From Aquilaria yunnanensis (Eukaryota; Streptophyta; Magnoliopsida; Malvales; Thymelaeaceae), in the NCBI GenBank assembly GCA_039654915.1, contig CM077599.1:1924501-1988500 (forward strand): a stretch of 64,000 bases of DNA. The letters are read 5' to 3'. A model generated the notes under the pieces. The model ran no database searches, was not told where the DNA came from, and worked only from the letters and a program-made list of their open reading frames with translations. Below, piece by piece: positions 11,430 through 23,500 of this stretch (the stretch's first letter is position 1; the number at the start of each line of letters is the position of its first letter). Both the position numbers and the translations under genes were made by a program.

Positions 11430-13161
11430 TGTAGCAACGTATTTTTAGGAGTCGCCACAAATTAATTTACCTAGGTCAATCAGATACCTGTTATGGTCTG
11501 TGAAAGATTCTGAGATCATGAGTCGATTATGCTAAAATAACCTTATTATAGTGCTTGGAAATTGGTACCATGAGGTTTGATTTTATCTTTTCCTAACTCT
11601 TTATTTCTTAACCTAATCTTTGATTGAAATAATTGTAATGACCTTTATTTAATTATGTTTATTTAATTAATTTAATTCCAAATCGTGAATCTTATTAGAC
11701 CAACTGGATATGGAATATTAGATGTCCTAGAAATTTCATGACTTTACTAAATCCATAAAGAATTTAGAATGAACATCTTGTTCTAAGCCGTGAGTCTTAC
11801 CAAACCAATCGGGTGCAAATGAATAATCTGTCTTGAGATTTTATCAAATCCACCAAGAACGGATCTTTGAAGCTTTACTAAATATCTTGCAATTTGCCTC
11901 AATTTAATTTCTTTCTAATTTCCAAAAAAAAAAAAAAATAAATTACCTAGCATAACAAATAATTTTTACATATCACCAATTTCAGGATGCGAGGACTAAA
12001 ATAAAAAAATATATCAAATTGTTCTAAAAATCAAAAGGAAAAAAATAATAAAAAAAATAAACTTCCTAACTTATGTCACCATGAGAATTTAACAGTTACA
12101 TTAAAGCATGGTGAAACAAACAAATAAAGAATAAATGAACAAAAAAAACTAATAATAAAAACTTGTTGTCAGTGACCCGTCTACAAGAAAAAAAGAAGTT
12201 AGCGACTTGAATAAATGAAATAAAGCGTCAAGGGCCAAAACAATAGTTATACCAAAAAGAGATATGGATGGGTTGGATCCGGGTTGGGTCGCAGGTTAGA
12301 AACGGGTCGCGATGGGATCCTCTTCAACTATCTGGGTTCTACCCGGCGACGATGTGCGACCTCAGGACGGTGGAGAAGGTGGACGGAGGCACTGGAGGGT
12401 TGGACGGAGTAATGGAGGCTGGTTGGGGCTGAGGGCGAAGGCGGGAACGGTGGCTGGAGGTGGTTGCAGAGTCCTAGGGGGTGGCGGCGGTGACTGGGAA
12501 AGTATGGGGTTTGGGGAGGAGGGAGGTGAGAGCCAGGGACTAAAGTCGCTGTTTTTTCCCTTTTTTAGCTATAAGCTTAGGCTTGCGACATTTCTTATCT
12601 CTTTACCTTTAAGAGGTGACCCATATTTATACAAGAAGAGACTATGTGAGATTAACTAGGTTTTAGAAATTAAAACTTATCAAAATAAAATTTGAGAGAG
12701 CTTTGGTCAAAATACCAATACACATCCAAAAAAAACTCTTGAGTTGCTGATTCAACCCTAGACTCAATGCAAATTCTCAATTTCACTAGATGCTTCTATA
12801 ATCTGTCAATGAAGCCCAAAACTTCCAGGATTTACCCAATCAGCCCAAGATTTCATAACTTTGCATAGATTTGCCTCAAACTTTCCAATTTTGCCTAGAA
12901 TCTTCTAAAAATCATCGGTTTCCACCCAAACTTTCCTTTTTGCCCAAATTGACCCTACAAAACTCTTAGGACTCAAAATTAATACCTAAACTAAATTAAC
13001 TTCTATTTAAACCCTAGATGAACATTTTAAATTCCTAAGAATGTATAACACAAAAAAAAAATACCAAATTGCCCTTATAAAACAAAATGCTCCTAAACTA
13101 ACTTCTCCTAACTTAGAACTAAGATAAAAAAATTGCACCCAGACAAAATTGGGTGCCAACA
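11430..13161 (+). mobile_element. Solo LTR inserted in the LINE, with 5-bp target duplication
   Basis: The 1,732-bp insert begins TGTAGCAACG and ends GGTGCCAACA, the TG...CA pattern of LTRs. It is flanked by TCTCT at 11,425-11,429 and again at 13,162-13,166. With the insert and one TCTCT removed, the LINE frame on the minus strand runs on without a shift, which confirms the ends. No primer binding site, polypurine tract or coding sequence accompanies it, so this is a lone LTR left by recombination between two LTRs. A TATA-like TATTTATA near 12,613 fits an LTR promoter on the plus strand. The source family is unknown. Confidence 0.85.
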
Positions 13162-13166
13162 TCTCT

Positions 13167-14100
13167 ACTTGCAATGGAATAGATGTGGAATCCATCTTCC
13201 AACGATCCAACCTCTACAACACTTCGCTAAGTGTTCAAGAAAATTAGAACCCCCCATTTTGCTCATATGAGAATGAATAATAGCCTCACAGTCACTTTTA
13301 GAAGTACTTGCAGATTTGAACTGCCATAAACACTAATAATAAAGATTGGCCCCCAAGAAGATGAACTTGTAGCCCATTATGGTTTGAGCACGCGAAAGGG
13401 AAATGCTCGATGTATAATTTTAGAAATAGTTGCTTCAACTCTAGATTTCCCAACCATCTATCCAATCATTCATGAACCAGTACCCTGCTAGTGTAGACAT
13501 GTTGCCATGTATAATCAAACCCATGAAAACCAAGATCCAACATACTCGAGTCAGCAACCGCTTTCCTAAAAACATCAATCTAACCAAGTGCACAAACTCT
13601 ACCACTATATTTTTTAGAAGACCGCAATAACTCATTAAAATCACAAACCACAATCCACAAGATCTAATGTTGATCAGCTAGAATACACAATAATGCCCAT
13701 GGACAATGCCACAACTTCTTCTCCAGGTGGCCATAAAAACCAGTCATTTGCCAAATAAGATTTATCGCTGAAATTTCCATATCAATATGGTACTGCAAAT
13801 AAAAGAAAAGCTCCACATTCCAACCTTCCCTCCACAATAAAGCTAAATCATGCTTTCTTCCATCACAAGACACTATAAAACCTAATCGAAACCCTAATGA
13901 CCTTTTGGTCCTTTCAATTTCAAATGTAGTTTTTTTCGATTTTCAAGCAAAAATACCATATTTGGGGTACTTTTTGCAATTGCCCTTTGTAGGGAATAAA
14001 CTATTGAACTACTCGGGTAGACCTTAAACCCTAAAAGTTCAAGCTTATAATGCTCATTTGGGCTAATAGGGCAAGTCGTCGCTTAGCCGTGCTTAAAAAA
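13167..14100 (-). pseudogene. LINE ORF2 remnant: AP-type endonuclease
   Basis: Minus-strand pieces read VSCDGRKHDLALLWREGWNV (about 13,880-13,820), then a segment ending CDFNELL-like (about 13,640), then VCWILVFMGL and WQHV-like residues (about 13,550-13,490), then a VHEWLDRW-like stretch (about 13,460). These correspond to the CDGRKGGLALLW, GDFNE and LDLGFHG...TW blocks of the plant LINE endonuclease-exonuclease-phosphatase domain, which nicks target DNA. Several frame shifts break it. Further upstream, PNMVFLLENRKK (about 13,960) looks like the domain start. Confidence 0.75.
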
Positions 14101-14189
14101 GTGAGTCAAAACCCTTCTTAACTTTTGACACCCCAAATATCTCTAGGAGTTTCTAGATAGATTCATTCTAGCTCCATATCTAGCAGTAC

Positions 14190-15330
14190 CTCATACCAAG
14201 CAGCCTAGGGTTCCAACTCAACCTTTCTGTGATCCCGTACCGGTCCCATTTGCGAAACCAAACACAAACTCGACATGGGACCCTGCAAGTCTTGGCTTAC
14301 CATAGGAGCTTCCTTAATGTGCATTGTCGCCTTAACTCCCATTAGCACATCTCTATCTAGCCATCCAATAGACGTCACTTTGTCTTGACCCAACTCGTAT
14401 GCACCCTAGCATCACCAAGAACCAAAACAATTAGGTTGTAAGTGATAACAATCAAAGCTTGGTCCTTCGACACACTTCTATTCTATTCCCAGTAGAAATG
14501 GCCCACTGACTCATGTAATGCATCATCAGACCACCCAGACCTTCTTTCAACTTGTTGTTGCCCCTTGGGCCTTTTATAAGACTAACAAATCTCAACCAAT
14601 CACCATACTAGTGGACGTGACTCCCCATTCCAATAAAAAAATCCAAGCATGCATGACCAACATGGTTAATCTTCCCACATGAGTAACAAAAATCTGGCAA
14701 CTTTTCATACATGATGTAAAACCATTTATTTTCTTCCTCATCCTTTGACCATTAGTCCACACCTAAGTAGTTGTGAAATATTAACCAACACACTAATCGT
14801 AAGAGATAGGCCCAAAAAATCAACTTGGATTACTAAACCTAGCTGGTTACCTAAGTTCTAAGCAATTTTTAGCTTGAACCACACAAATGGAGCATCCAAA
14901 ATATGTATCCAAAATGTAGTTTTATTGAATTACCAAGAAGAATGATGATCGCCTTTTTGTAAATTCCTCATCATAATCAGCTTGTTATTAAATTTCCATG
15001 GGCCATTTTAGAACACAACATTCCTATCTTCTTCATTCTCAAATGACATTATGAACAGGTTATGGCTAGGGTTCAGACTCGCGACCCTCAGCATAAAAGT
15101 AATTAGATATCACCTCGCCTTTTAGAGAACTTCTCACAAGTTTTCCACTTTGACTACTAGGTTAGTTAACACCACCATTAGACCAGAGAAGCCACTGCAA
15201 ACTTCATCCTTCAAAACCAGTTGGCAAGAAGCCTCCTTTTCTGCCATAAGGCTTACACTAGGGGAAAAAAGAACCCAAATCCTCCATCACCGATAGCACA
15301 ACCATAATGAACCCTTAGCTCTACTCACTA
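14190..15330 (-). pseudogene. LINE ORF1 remnant with CCHC zinc knuckle
   Basis: A minus-strand segment CYSCGKINHVGHAC at 14,647-14,688 is a CX2CX4HX4C zinc knuckle as in plant LINE ORF1 nucleic-acid-binding proteins. Upstream (about 15,045-14,980) the segment FENEEDRNVVF followed by GPWKFNNKL matches the DUF4283 block that precedes the knuckle in this family. A plausible start lies near 15,310. Stops occur throughout. The downstream endonuclease piece follows directly, as expected for ORF1-ORF2 order. Confidence 0.7.
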
Positions 15331-15500
15331 TAATGAAAACCAATGGTCAATTGCTAAACAAGAGGATCGAATCACACCAACAAAGAGACACGCTCAAAAG
15401 CCAAAAACAAGTTTGGTAGAAAAGAGTCCTTGAAAGTCTAGGAACTTCAGTCTCACAAGAAGAGGAAAACTAAAACAAAACCTTGGAAAAGGAAGGAACA

Positions 15501-16329
15501 TTGCACTTTTTTTTAATGCGCCAAAATAAATGTAACGTTTTTTAAAGAATCTTATTATTCTACCTTCAATATTATGATCTTTGAATTTTTGAAAATGCTA
15601 TTATTACCACATTTTCATTAACTGTTATTTCACCCCCAAATGTTCCTATCGGGTATAGCATAATTATAAGGCAGAGAAAGACCTCATCATATTATGTGTT
15701 CTCACCTTTTTTTCCATTGGAAGAGAAAGAAAGAATGATAAACCAAGGTATATTGTTTATTAATAACAAATTGATTGTTGCAATTTTTTAGTGTTTTATT
15801 TTTGCTTTGATTGGATTTGGTTTGATTTAGGGTCCAATTTTCAAGAGTGCCACATACAAAAGGGCAAGCTATGTATCTGTTGGGAACGAAAAGAGTGGGG
15901 AAGGGGGACTAAAGAAGGATCTCGATAAACTTCATGATGACTTAAGGGTTGATAAGTAGTTGCTACATCATGACTAAAGTTGATTGATGATTTAAGGGAA
16001 ATAGCAAAAGAACAAACTCTAAAGTCAATTTTTATTCTTTTTAATATTTTTTGTGAAAATAAAATGGTGAGATGGGAATGGTTTTGGTGCTTAGTAGCAG
16101 AGTTCATAGCAAAACTCTTAAATTTTACATAAAAGCTTTTCAAGTATGCTACTGGAGTTTTGCATCACTAATAAAATGGCAAAGAAGATGAGGTGGAAAA
16201 TGAAAGGGTGAGGGTTCGACTCTTACCTCCCCCATTTCCTCCCAAATTGTGTCATTTGTAATAGTATAAGTACTTTCAGGGTCCAAAATAAATAGGCATT
16301 TCTCTTCTTTCATATATATAAATCTGCTA
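15501..16329. other. Intergenic stretch, nothing recognised
   Basis: This AT-rich sequence lies between the LINE 5' end and a foldback element. Its only longer open frames (about 100 codons at 15,841-16,143 and 66 at 16,149-16,349, minus strand) lack any recognisable motif. Confidence 0.4.
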
Positions 16330-16703
16330 GAGTAAACTCCACTTGCCATTCATAAATAACTCCACTTGTCGTTCATAAATTATATCTTATGTTGCTTAAA
16401 CATCCTGAAACTATCAAGTATTGCACTAATCTTTCTCAAATTATTTAATTATTGTTTTCTTGTCCTGAGTCCATCACACCGTTAAGGATTGATGAAAACG
16501 TGATTCCACATTAGTAGCCACGTTAGTTTTTCATGCCACATCAGTAGTCATTTCATTTTTCTTTCCTTCCTTAACGGTTGTAATGGATGGTAAGATGATT
16601 AAGTAACATTAGATAAAGTTTAAGAACGGCTAAGCAACAGTTGATAGTTTCAAGATGATTAAGTAATATTAAATATAGTTTATGGATAATATGCAGAGTT
16701 TAC
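16330..16703. mobile_element. Foldback (MITE-like) element
   Basis: The two halves pair as an imperfect inverted repeat: GAGTAAACTC...CATCCTGAAACTATCAA on the left, and the reverse complement of TTGATAGTTTCAAGATG...GAGTTTAC on the right. The pairing covers most of about 370 bp. The left arm has a 23-bp tandem duplication (AACTCCACTTGYCRTTCATA at 16,334-16,380). No frame is present. The ends and the target duplication are uncertain, so the superfamily is not assigned. Confidence 0.5.
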
Positions 16704-17087
16704 CCAAATCTGCTAAACCCTTATATCCAGTAATAGCTACTTTTGATTACAAAAAAAACAGTGAGCTATTGGAAAAAGCACTATACAGTAAATAATTTCT
16801 CAAGATTTATACATTTACAATTTTCATGATGAAATAATAAAAACGATGAAAGGAGAATAAAAGAGAAAATAATCTTAGATGTGAAAAAAAAAGAAAAAGC
16901 TAACATAGAGGTAAATAGTAGAGGGCATTGATGGAAGAGGCATGCAATAGATGAGGTTACTCATGTTGAGTGAAGCCCTCAGGGAGTGAAAGCCCATGGG
17001 CTTATTATAAATAAAGCCTGTTAAGCAAGCAAAGCTTAAACAACATGAAAAGTTGGAGAAAACTAGAGCACATGTTGGTTGCCAACT

Positions 17088-17142
17088 TCAAGCTGAACAG
17101 TAGTTGGGGCCAGCTTCCATTTTCTTCTTCCCAAGTTCAAAC
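17088..17142 (-). other. Possible terminal coding exon, minus strand
   Basis: On the minus strand a run of ten T followed by AG ends at 17,143, a very good splice acceptor. The next 55 bases read, in the phase with one leftover base, as an 18-codon tail FELGKKKMEAGPNYCSA and a TGA stop at 17,088-17,090. I could not find an upstream exon and do not recognise the peptide. It may be the last exon of a small gene, part of a noncoding transcript, or chance. Confidence 0.2.
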
Positions 17143-18054
17143 CTAAAAAAAAAAGCATGTCATATTACAGCCTAAGCTCACTATATATGAAGTATTTATT
17201 CCATCCCACAAAAATGTCAAATCTTTCTGGCTATAAAAAAAAAACATCTTAATTTTTTAGAAAGTTTTTAATATGCAATTTACTTTATTATCTAATTTAA
17301 ATTATAACTGAACAAAATTTAAAAATAAATATTTTTTTAATCCCATTTAAACTTTCATCATATAAAATCTAAAAATAATTTTTTTTTTAATTTTAGTTTT
17401 AAGGATAAAAATGAGAAGAATAACATAAATCATACAAACCTTAATTTTCGTGTTAAGAGAAATGATTCATCCTTTACGGTTGAAAAGAGTTGTATATATG
17501 AAGCGGGAAAGAATAAAGGTTTTTGTTTATTTCATCATTTTGCTACATCTCCTTCAATTCCAACAACAAGAGCAAGCGACTCTCTCCTTGCATGCAACCC
17601 TTCCTTCCTATACCCTGTTAGCTAGCACGTGGTTGTGTGTGTACATACGTACATATGTGATCTCTGCAATGGATCCAATTGATATTTCCATTCATTTAGG
17701 CGAGTCTCATTATTTTCGTTCTTCATAGGCTAAGACTTAAAACAACAATATTAAAAAAAAAACATGATAATGGCAACCAAAATAACTAGAGCATCAAAAA
17801 TATGAAAAGCGCGCAACTTAATTAACGCATCAAACTTCAACCAAATTAAGTATCAAACTTCAATAATGATACTTGATCATTTATTCCAAAAAACATATCT
17901 TTTTCGAAATACCATAAACGTTTGTAGATGTAGTTGCATTTTAGATGACCCTCTTTTTCTCTAAACTCAAAGGACACTCAATTTTTTGTAATATAATTTT
18001 TTTAATCATTATTTAAATTCTTATCATATAAAACTTAAAAAGATTTACAATATG
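17143..18054. other. AT-rich intergenic stretch
   Basis: No gene is recognised here. A 92-codon plus-strand frame at 17,450-17,728 has no known motif. The stretch ends where LINE similarity starts. Confidence 0.4.
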
Positions 18055-19508
18055 CAGATTGGTCTGAGGAGAATGTTTCTGATCTGGTGCGTCTATTAAA
18101 ATGTTTTCAGATGGCTTCTAGCTAGTTTGAAAGTAAATCTAATCAAAAGCAAACTTTATGGTGTTGGAGTGGCACAAGAAGAAGTCGGAAGTTTGGCCGA
18201 GAAAGTGAGATGTAGAGCAGATTGTTTACCCTTCTGGTATCTTGGCCTCCGTGTGGGGGAAAACATGAGAAGGGTCTCATCCTGGCAGGAAGTGATCAAT
18301 AAAGTTGAGAAGAAATTGAGTTCGTGGCAAAATAAATTACTCTCTTGCCGAGGCCGGTTAACTCTTTTGAAATCAGTTCTGGGAAGCCTTCCTTTGTTTC
18401 ACTTCTCTATATTCTCTATATTTCATGCCCCAGTGAGAGTTATTAAATACATTGAGAGTTTAAGAAATAAATTTTTCTAAGGATCCAAGGGAGAGGATAA
18501 GAAATTGGTATTGGTGGCTTGGAAGAAAGTACTTGCTCCAAAGGTGAGGTGTTTGAGTATAGGAAGCTCAAGGGCCAAAATTCTAGCATTATTAGGTAAG
18601 AGGTGGTGGAGACTAACGAGGAAAGGAGAGTCATTGTGGGTCAAAGTGGTCAAAGCTAGGTTTGGGTCATCGAGTGGTTTTAAAGAAACAAAATCAAAAA
18701 GTTTTTGTGTGGGAGTTTGGGGAGATATAATGAGGGCGGGATTTGAGATAGATTAAGTGGGAGTCAACTTTGTGAAGTCCTTTAATTAGTTGGGCTGTGG
18801 GAAGTGGGGAAAATGTTAGGTTTTGGGAGGATGTGTGGGTGGGGAGTGAATGTCTCAGTAAAAAATTCCCCAGCCTTTTTCCCTTGTATTTGGGAAAGGG
18901 TGGGTTAATAAGTGAGAAAGGAAGTTGGGAAGAAGGGATTTGGAGGTGGAAATGGTGTTGGAGGAGAGAGTTGCGAGGGTGGGAGGTGGAGTTAGAACAG
19001 GAGTTAATTTCCTACTTACATCAGGTTCCAATTTCAGAATATACTCAACAGAAGTGGACTTCGGACTGCCGATACAGGAGGTGTTCTCTCGGTTAAGAAA
19101 CTTTCAAGCATGATTGATGATTACATCATTCAACCGGTTCTTGCAGCCACTCCAACGAGGTGGAACAAACTTAATTAATAATACCAAAGAAGATCAACAT
19201 TTGCGTGTGGAAGGTGGCTCCTGGACGTTTAATTTGCCTACAAAGATCAATCTAGCTAGTAGCTAGGGGTGTGGAACTACAGAATGTATGGTGCCCACTT
19301 TGTAAGCTGGATATTGAAACAGGGGATAACCTTTTTGTTAGATGCATGGTTGCCAGCTGCTTGTGGGAGAAAGTCAGACTCTGGTGGGAATGGACAAACA
19401 ACAGAAACATCGACCTGTTTAACTAGTGGCTTGCTAGTTTGTCAGGTCTGTTTAAGTTTTCATTAGATTGATAAAATACCTCCTAGTTTCTGTTAAAAAA
19501 AAAAAAAA
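18055..19508 (+). mobile_element. 5'-truncated LINE fragment with poly(A) tail
   Basis: Starting at about 18,065, the plus strand encodes the C-terminal part of a LINE reverse transcriptase: LKVNLIKSKLYGVGV, FWYLGLRVGENMRRVSSW, SWQNKLLSCRGRLTLLKSVL (18,127-18,390). It continues with LALLGKRWWRLTRKGESLWV (about 18,580-18,640), GSGENVRFWEDVW (about 18,800) and a zinc-binding segment CPLCKLDIETGDNLFVRC (about 19,290-19,345). It ends in 14 A at 19,495-19,508. RT beginning mid-domain is typical of 5' truncation during target-primed reverse transcription. Stops and shifts are present, and no target duplication is obvious. Confidence 0.85.
18127..19466 (+). pseudogene. LINE ORF2 C-terminal remnant (RT, zf-RVT)
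   Basis: The first piece is open for 117 codons (18,127-18,480) and covers the part of RT after the catalytic box. The remaining pieces (18,505-19,096 and 19,269-19,466) lie in other frames and carry the linker and the cysteine-rich zf-RVT region. At least two frame changes and several stops separate them, so the protein is dead. This LINE is on the opposite strand to the older one at 6-15 kb and much better preserved. Confidence 0.75.
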
Positions 19509-20519
19509 GGCGTTAGCTTACTGACGACATTATAACCATTACATTACATCTTCAATTTGAATATTCGAGTCCAAACTTGAAGTTGGGGATTGTTTTCGTC
19601 TTAAATAACTAATGGGTACGTGGGTTAATTAAGTGTTATATATGTGTTTATATACATGTATACCTAAAATCTATTATAAATACCTGACATTTGTAGTTTT
19701 TGGCGCACTTGGAAGTATTCCTTCGATACCCAGTAACTCGGCGAAAAACTAGTCTTCTCCAGATATGATCTGGCACAAAAGTAAATTACCTCTTACAAAT
19801 AAATTTTCTCCATACATCGAACAGTGATCCTTAACTTAAGATTTCTGAATCTTTTGCACTCTTGCCAACTTGTGTTGTGTTTTAGGGCATGCCACAGAGA
19901 TCTGATGAAAGTTTGAGGAAAATCCCACAGACCTCAGCCTTTACCGTGCTAACTAGTGTCGGTATATAAAGATCCGAACTTTTAATATGATAATCGGGCC
20001 CCAGATTCTGGATCCGATCCTGATATCGATCTATCCATCACGGATATATTAATCCTCGTTGTAAATCACAAAAAGAAAAAGGAAAAACCGGCAGCTAAGA
20101 ATTAAAGCCTTGATTAAATCATGAAATAGCACTTAGTTTAGAATTAGGACTTGAACAACTTAAGTTACAACTTGCTAATTGGTCAAGTCCACCCACTGCA
20201 TGCCGGGGGGGCTAGCTAGCTAGAGCTTGAAATTAAGAATTCATTGGCAGCAGCACACACAAATTAATTATAATCCAAAACATTATAAGTGACAAGGCAT
20301 TAATTAAAGGAAGATTGTATAGCATCATGAGCAATCAGCCTTGGGAGATTTTCTGAGCAGAGTGACTGCTCATGATGTTATAACGTTTCACATAACTAAG
20401 CTCCTTCGAATATTCAATCGTGCAGGTGCACGTGCAGCTGCCACCTCCTGAAATTAAAATTAACTGATCGATCAATATTCCCATTCCTGCCTGCCTGTTC
20501 TGCTGCTTTAATTTTAACT
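19509..20519. other. Downstream flank and 3' UTR of the bHLH gene
   Basis: There is no coding sequence. The part next to 20,520 is expected to hold the 3' UTR of the minus-strand bHLH gene, but no poly(A) site can be picked with confidence. Left of about 20,200 the sequence is plain AT-rich intergenic DNA. Confidence 0.4.
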
Positions 20520-23500
20520 TCATCGGAAACCCGCCCCGGGGCCAAGAGTTGCCGGAGCCCAGTAATCGGCCCCGTTGTCGCTGCCCACTTGGAGCGTGCA
20601 TGACACCGGGACCAGACAGAGTCCCCTGCTCCTCAGGTCCTTCTTCGGTTCTTCTCCACATTCCTGCTCGGAGTGAAGAATTAATTATTCAAACCTCTCA
20701 TTATTACTACTATTATTTTCCTAATTAATAACCGTAGCTATCGAGGGCTAAATTTAATTAATTAATATATAGCGCGCAAACGAGGCAGAACAGAAAGACA
20801 TTAATTCAGCTTTGGACGCAACTGCAAATTAAAACAACCCTCAAGTTTTTGGAAAATTCCATTAATTACTAGCTAGTTACCTGGTCGGGCCCCCCTTTCC
20901 TCTTCATGGACATGGAGTTGGCATTCAACAACTAGACACCAAAACAAGCGAATATTGTTACAAGGCTTTTTCTTTTAGTGATCCGGTGGCAAGAGTTTAA
21001 ACAAAATTATATATGTATATCAATAATTAATTATATGTATATATATATAGTATTATTATATAGATATATGTGGATAAATAGTATCATTTGTTTAAAATGG
21101 ATATGTTTTAAAGCAGCAGTCGGAATCTGATGAATTAAAACTCCATCTGATGATGATGCCTTTATTGATGCTAATTAACTAAGGTCAACAAAGTTGAGAT
21201 GGGGAGGGACATTGTTTTGTTGCTTTTAATACTTTCTTCTCTCTGATCTTTGGCTTTTAAAGAACACGTACGCACAGTTTAAATTAGGTAGCTTTTTCTC
21301 CCAAGCCTATGGTTTGTGTTTCTCTAAAAGCACAAGGCAATGGATCCAATAAAGCATCTATATACCTGACCAGGGTCCTCAGGAAAAATGCTGTTCCTCT
21401 CTCCTTGAACCTAACAAAACCATACATTATATCATCATCATCATCATTACCCAATTACACTGATCTCCTCAGTAATTATACTCTATATTAGGCAGATCAC
21501 ATTTACATATAGTGTATGTGTATTGTTTTTAATTAATTTGTTGTGTTAACCATTAATTAATCAGTGCAAGCAAATTGGAAAAGAAAAAAAATAAACTAAT
21601 GATGAAATACTCCATTTATAATTAATTAGGACATGAGAGAGAATCTTACAGCAGATTGTTGGTGCCTCATGCTGTTGCCTGATCCGGTGCCCAAGTACGG
21701 CAAGCTAAGGGCCTGCAATGGTGAAGGGCCGGGTCAGTGAGTTTATGACTTGAATAAGAAAAGGGAATATTTGTTAGCAAGGACATTTAACAGACAGACA
21801 CTTCATTTAATTCCTTTCATGGCTGTTTGAGAGAGACGGACTGCAGAAAATAAAGGAAACATCACCTCAATTTGACCCTGGAGGAATCTGATGTACCCAA
21901 TGGCCTCTAGCAGGACAGAGGCTGTGTCAGTCTGCAAAGAAAGAAATTAAAAGGAAAAGAAAGGTATATAAAAACGTATGCTTGTTTCACAAAGCTCCAA
22001 AGTCATCACATTTCATGATCATATATGTTTGTATGTCTCTTTTGCTTTTCTCTTTGTTTTCTTTTCCTTTCTCTCTAATGGTTAAAGTTAAAAGAAAAGC
22101 TTTCGTCTTTGGGTAAAGTTGTTTCTTTTACTGGTTTTGTTTATATGTATGCAAAGACCACCGCTGTTTTTACTCTAATTTCATCGGTTTCTGGGATTAT
22201 ATATCTTGATCCTGCTGGATTAACCCGCATGAGACTACTCAATTAATTAATTAGGCAATCAATTAATTACCTTTCCAAATGGAGAAACTAGCTGGTGAAG
22301 GGTTGTGATTCTGTCCCCCAATTTCTCTTTCCTTACCTGGATTAGCAGAACAGAAATTAAAATTAATATATATAGATCGCTTACATTATAGATGAAAGGT
22401 GATGAGGAGATTTAATTTAACAATTAGGCATATATATATATTTATATATATATGGTTCAATTTGTGGCTGAGTTTCGTTTTCCGGGTTCTTCTGTGGATA
22501 GGGTAAGAGATATGTAGATATTATATATCGACCGGAACTGAGAATCTTGATGCTGCAATAAATGGACAATCAAGAAAGACAACACCCAACCCCCCCTCCC
22601 CCATCATCAGATGTTAGTGTATGCTTCTGTGTCTGTGGGTATCTTTCATGTTTGTGTGTGCATGTGGGCGCGTGAGAGAGATCAGAGAGTGAGAGAGAGA
22701 CACTCTTCTTCCTCAGCTGATCGTCTTTTATTTTCTGGGTGGTTTGGATTGTTTGTAAATGAACACCGATACCTTGAAGGTAGATTGCGATGCAGAAGGC
22801 TGAACCCTAGCTTTCTTCAACGCGCCACCGCTTGCGGTGCTGTTACACTACAGCGGCCAAAACAAAAGAAAAGAAAAACTTTTTTAACAAAACATCACTA
22901 ATCTATGAATTATCAAGGAACCCTAATCTAATAATATAAGTAACACAGAATCTCAATTAATAAGCTCTGAGTTGGTTATGTTAATAGTTCACCTCAGAAG
23001 AGGATCGATCCACAGGCGCCGGGTGTCTTGCATCAGAGCCGCCCTTGTTCGTGCCGGAAAAGTCTAACATGTTACTGCTGAAAGTTGTGACGCAAGACTT
23101 ATTAGGGGACGAAACGACTGGCATCATCTGATGCGACCAAGCTGCGGCCTTTGTCGCCTGCTGATGAAAATCCTGGTCATTTCCGTACACATAGCTTCCG
23201 CTGCCGCCCCCGGAGTTTTCTTGCTTCACTTCCACAGCCGGAGTACTAGAAGCTTGGTGGTGAAAGCTCTCCATGCCACACTTGTCTTCTTCCCCGACCA
23301 ACCCACCCCTACATATATTTATATAAACGTACAGTTAACACACAGGAAGCGATCGATCAGAAAAAGTGTCGAGTTATCGGCTTAAGCCAATTAAGAACGA
23401 TTGCAGGTATGGAGATTCATATACATGAGTAATTGGCTCCACGACTCAGGAAGCTCCTGGCTATGTTCATGCCAAGAACTTGGGAGAGAGAGAGAAGAAG

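Larger units (their letters stand above)
6104..15500 (-). mobile_element. Degraded L1-type LINE, minus strand, with nested insertions
   Basis: Translated pieces on the minus strand follow the order of a plant L1 LINE: ORF1 with a CCHC knuckle (about 15.3-14.2 kb), endonuclease (14.1-13.2 kb), reverse transcriptase (11.4-10.0 kb), zinc-binding RT-associated segment (10.0-9.06 kb) and RNase H (6.7-6.1 kb). A solo LTR at 11,430-13,161 and another insertion at about 6,730-9,062 interrupt it. Many stops and frame changes show it is old and dead. Its 3' end was cut away by the LTR element ending at 6,103, so no poly(A) tail is visible. The 5' end near 15,500 is an estimate. Confidence 0.85.

Noticed and set aside
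11435..11470. GGCGACTCC on the minus strand, resembling the primer site after Tat/Ogre LTRs
   Set aside because: The target duplication and TG...CA ends show the LTR reads on the plus strand and includes this motif internally, so it is not a primer binding site.
12312..12659. 115-codon Gly-rich plus-strand frame
   Set aside because: It lies entirely inside the solo LTR with defined ends; no motif, and LTRs of this kind do not usually code.
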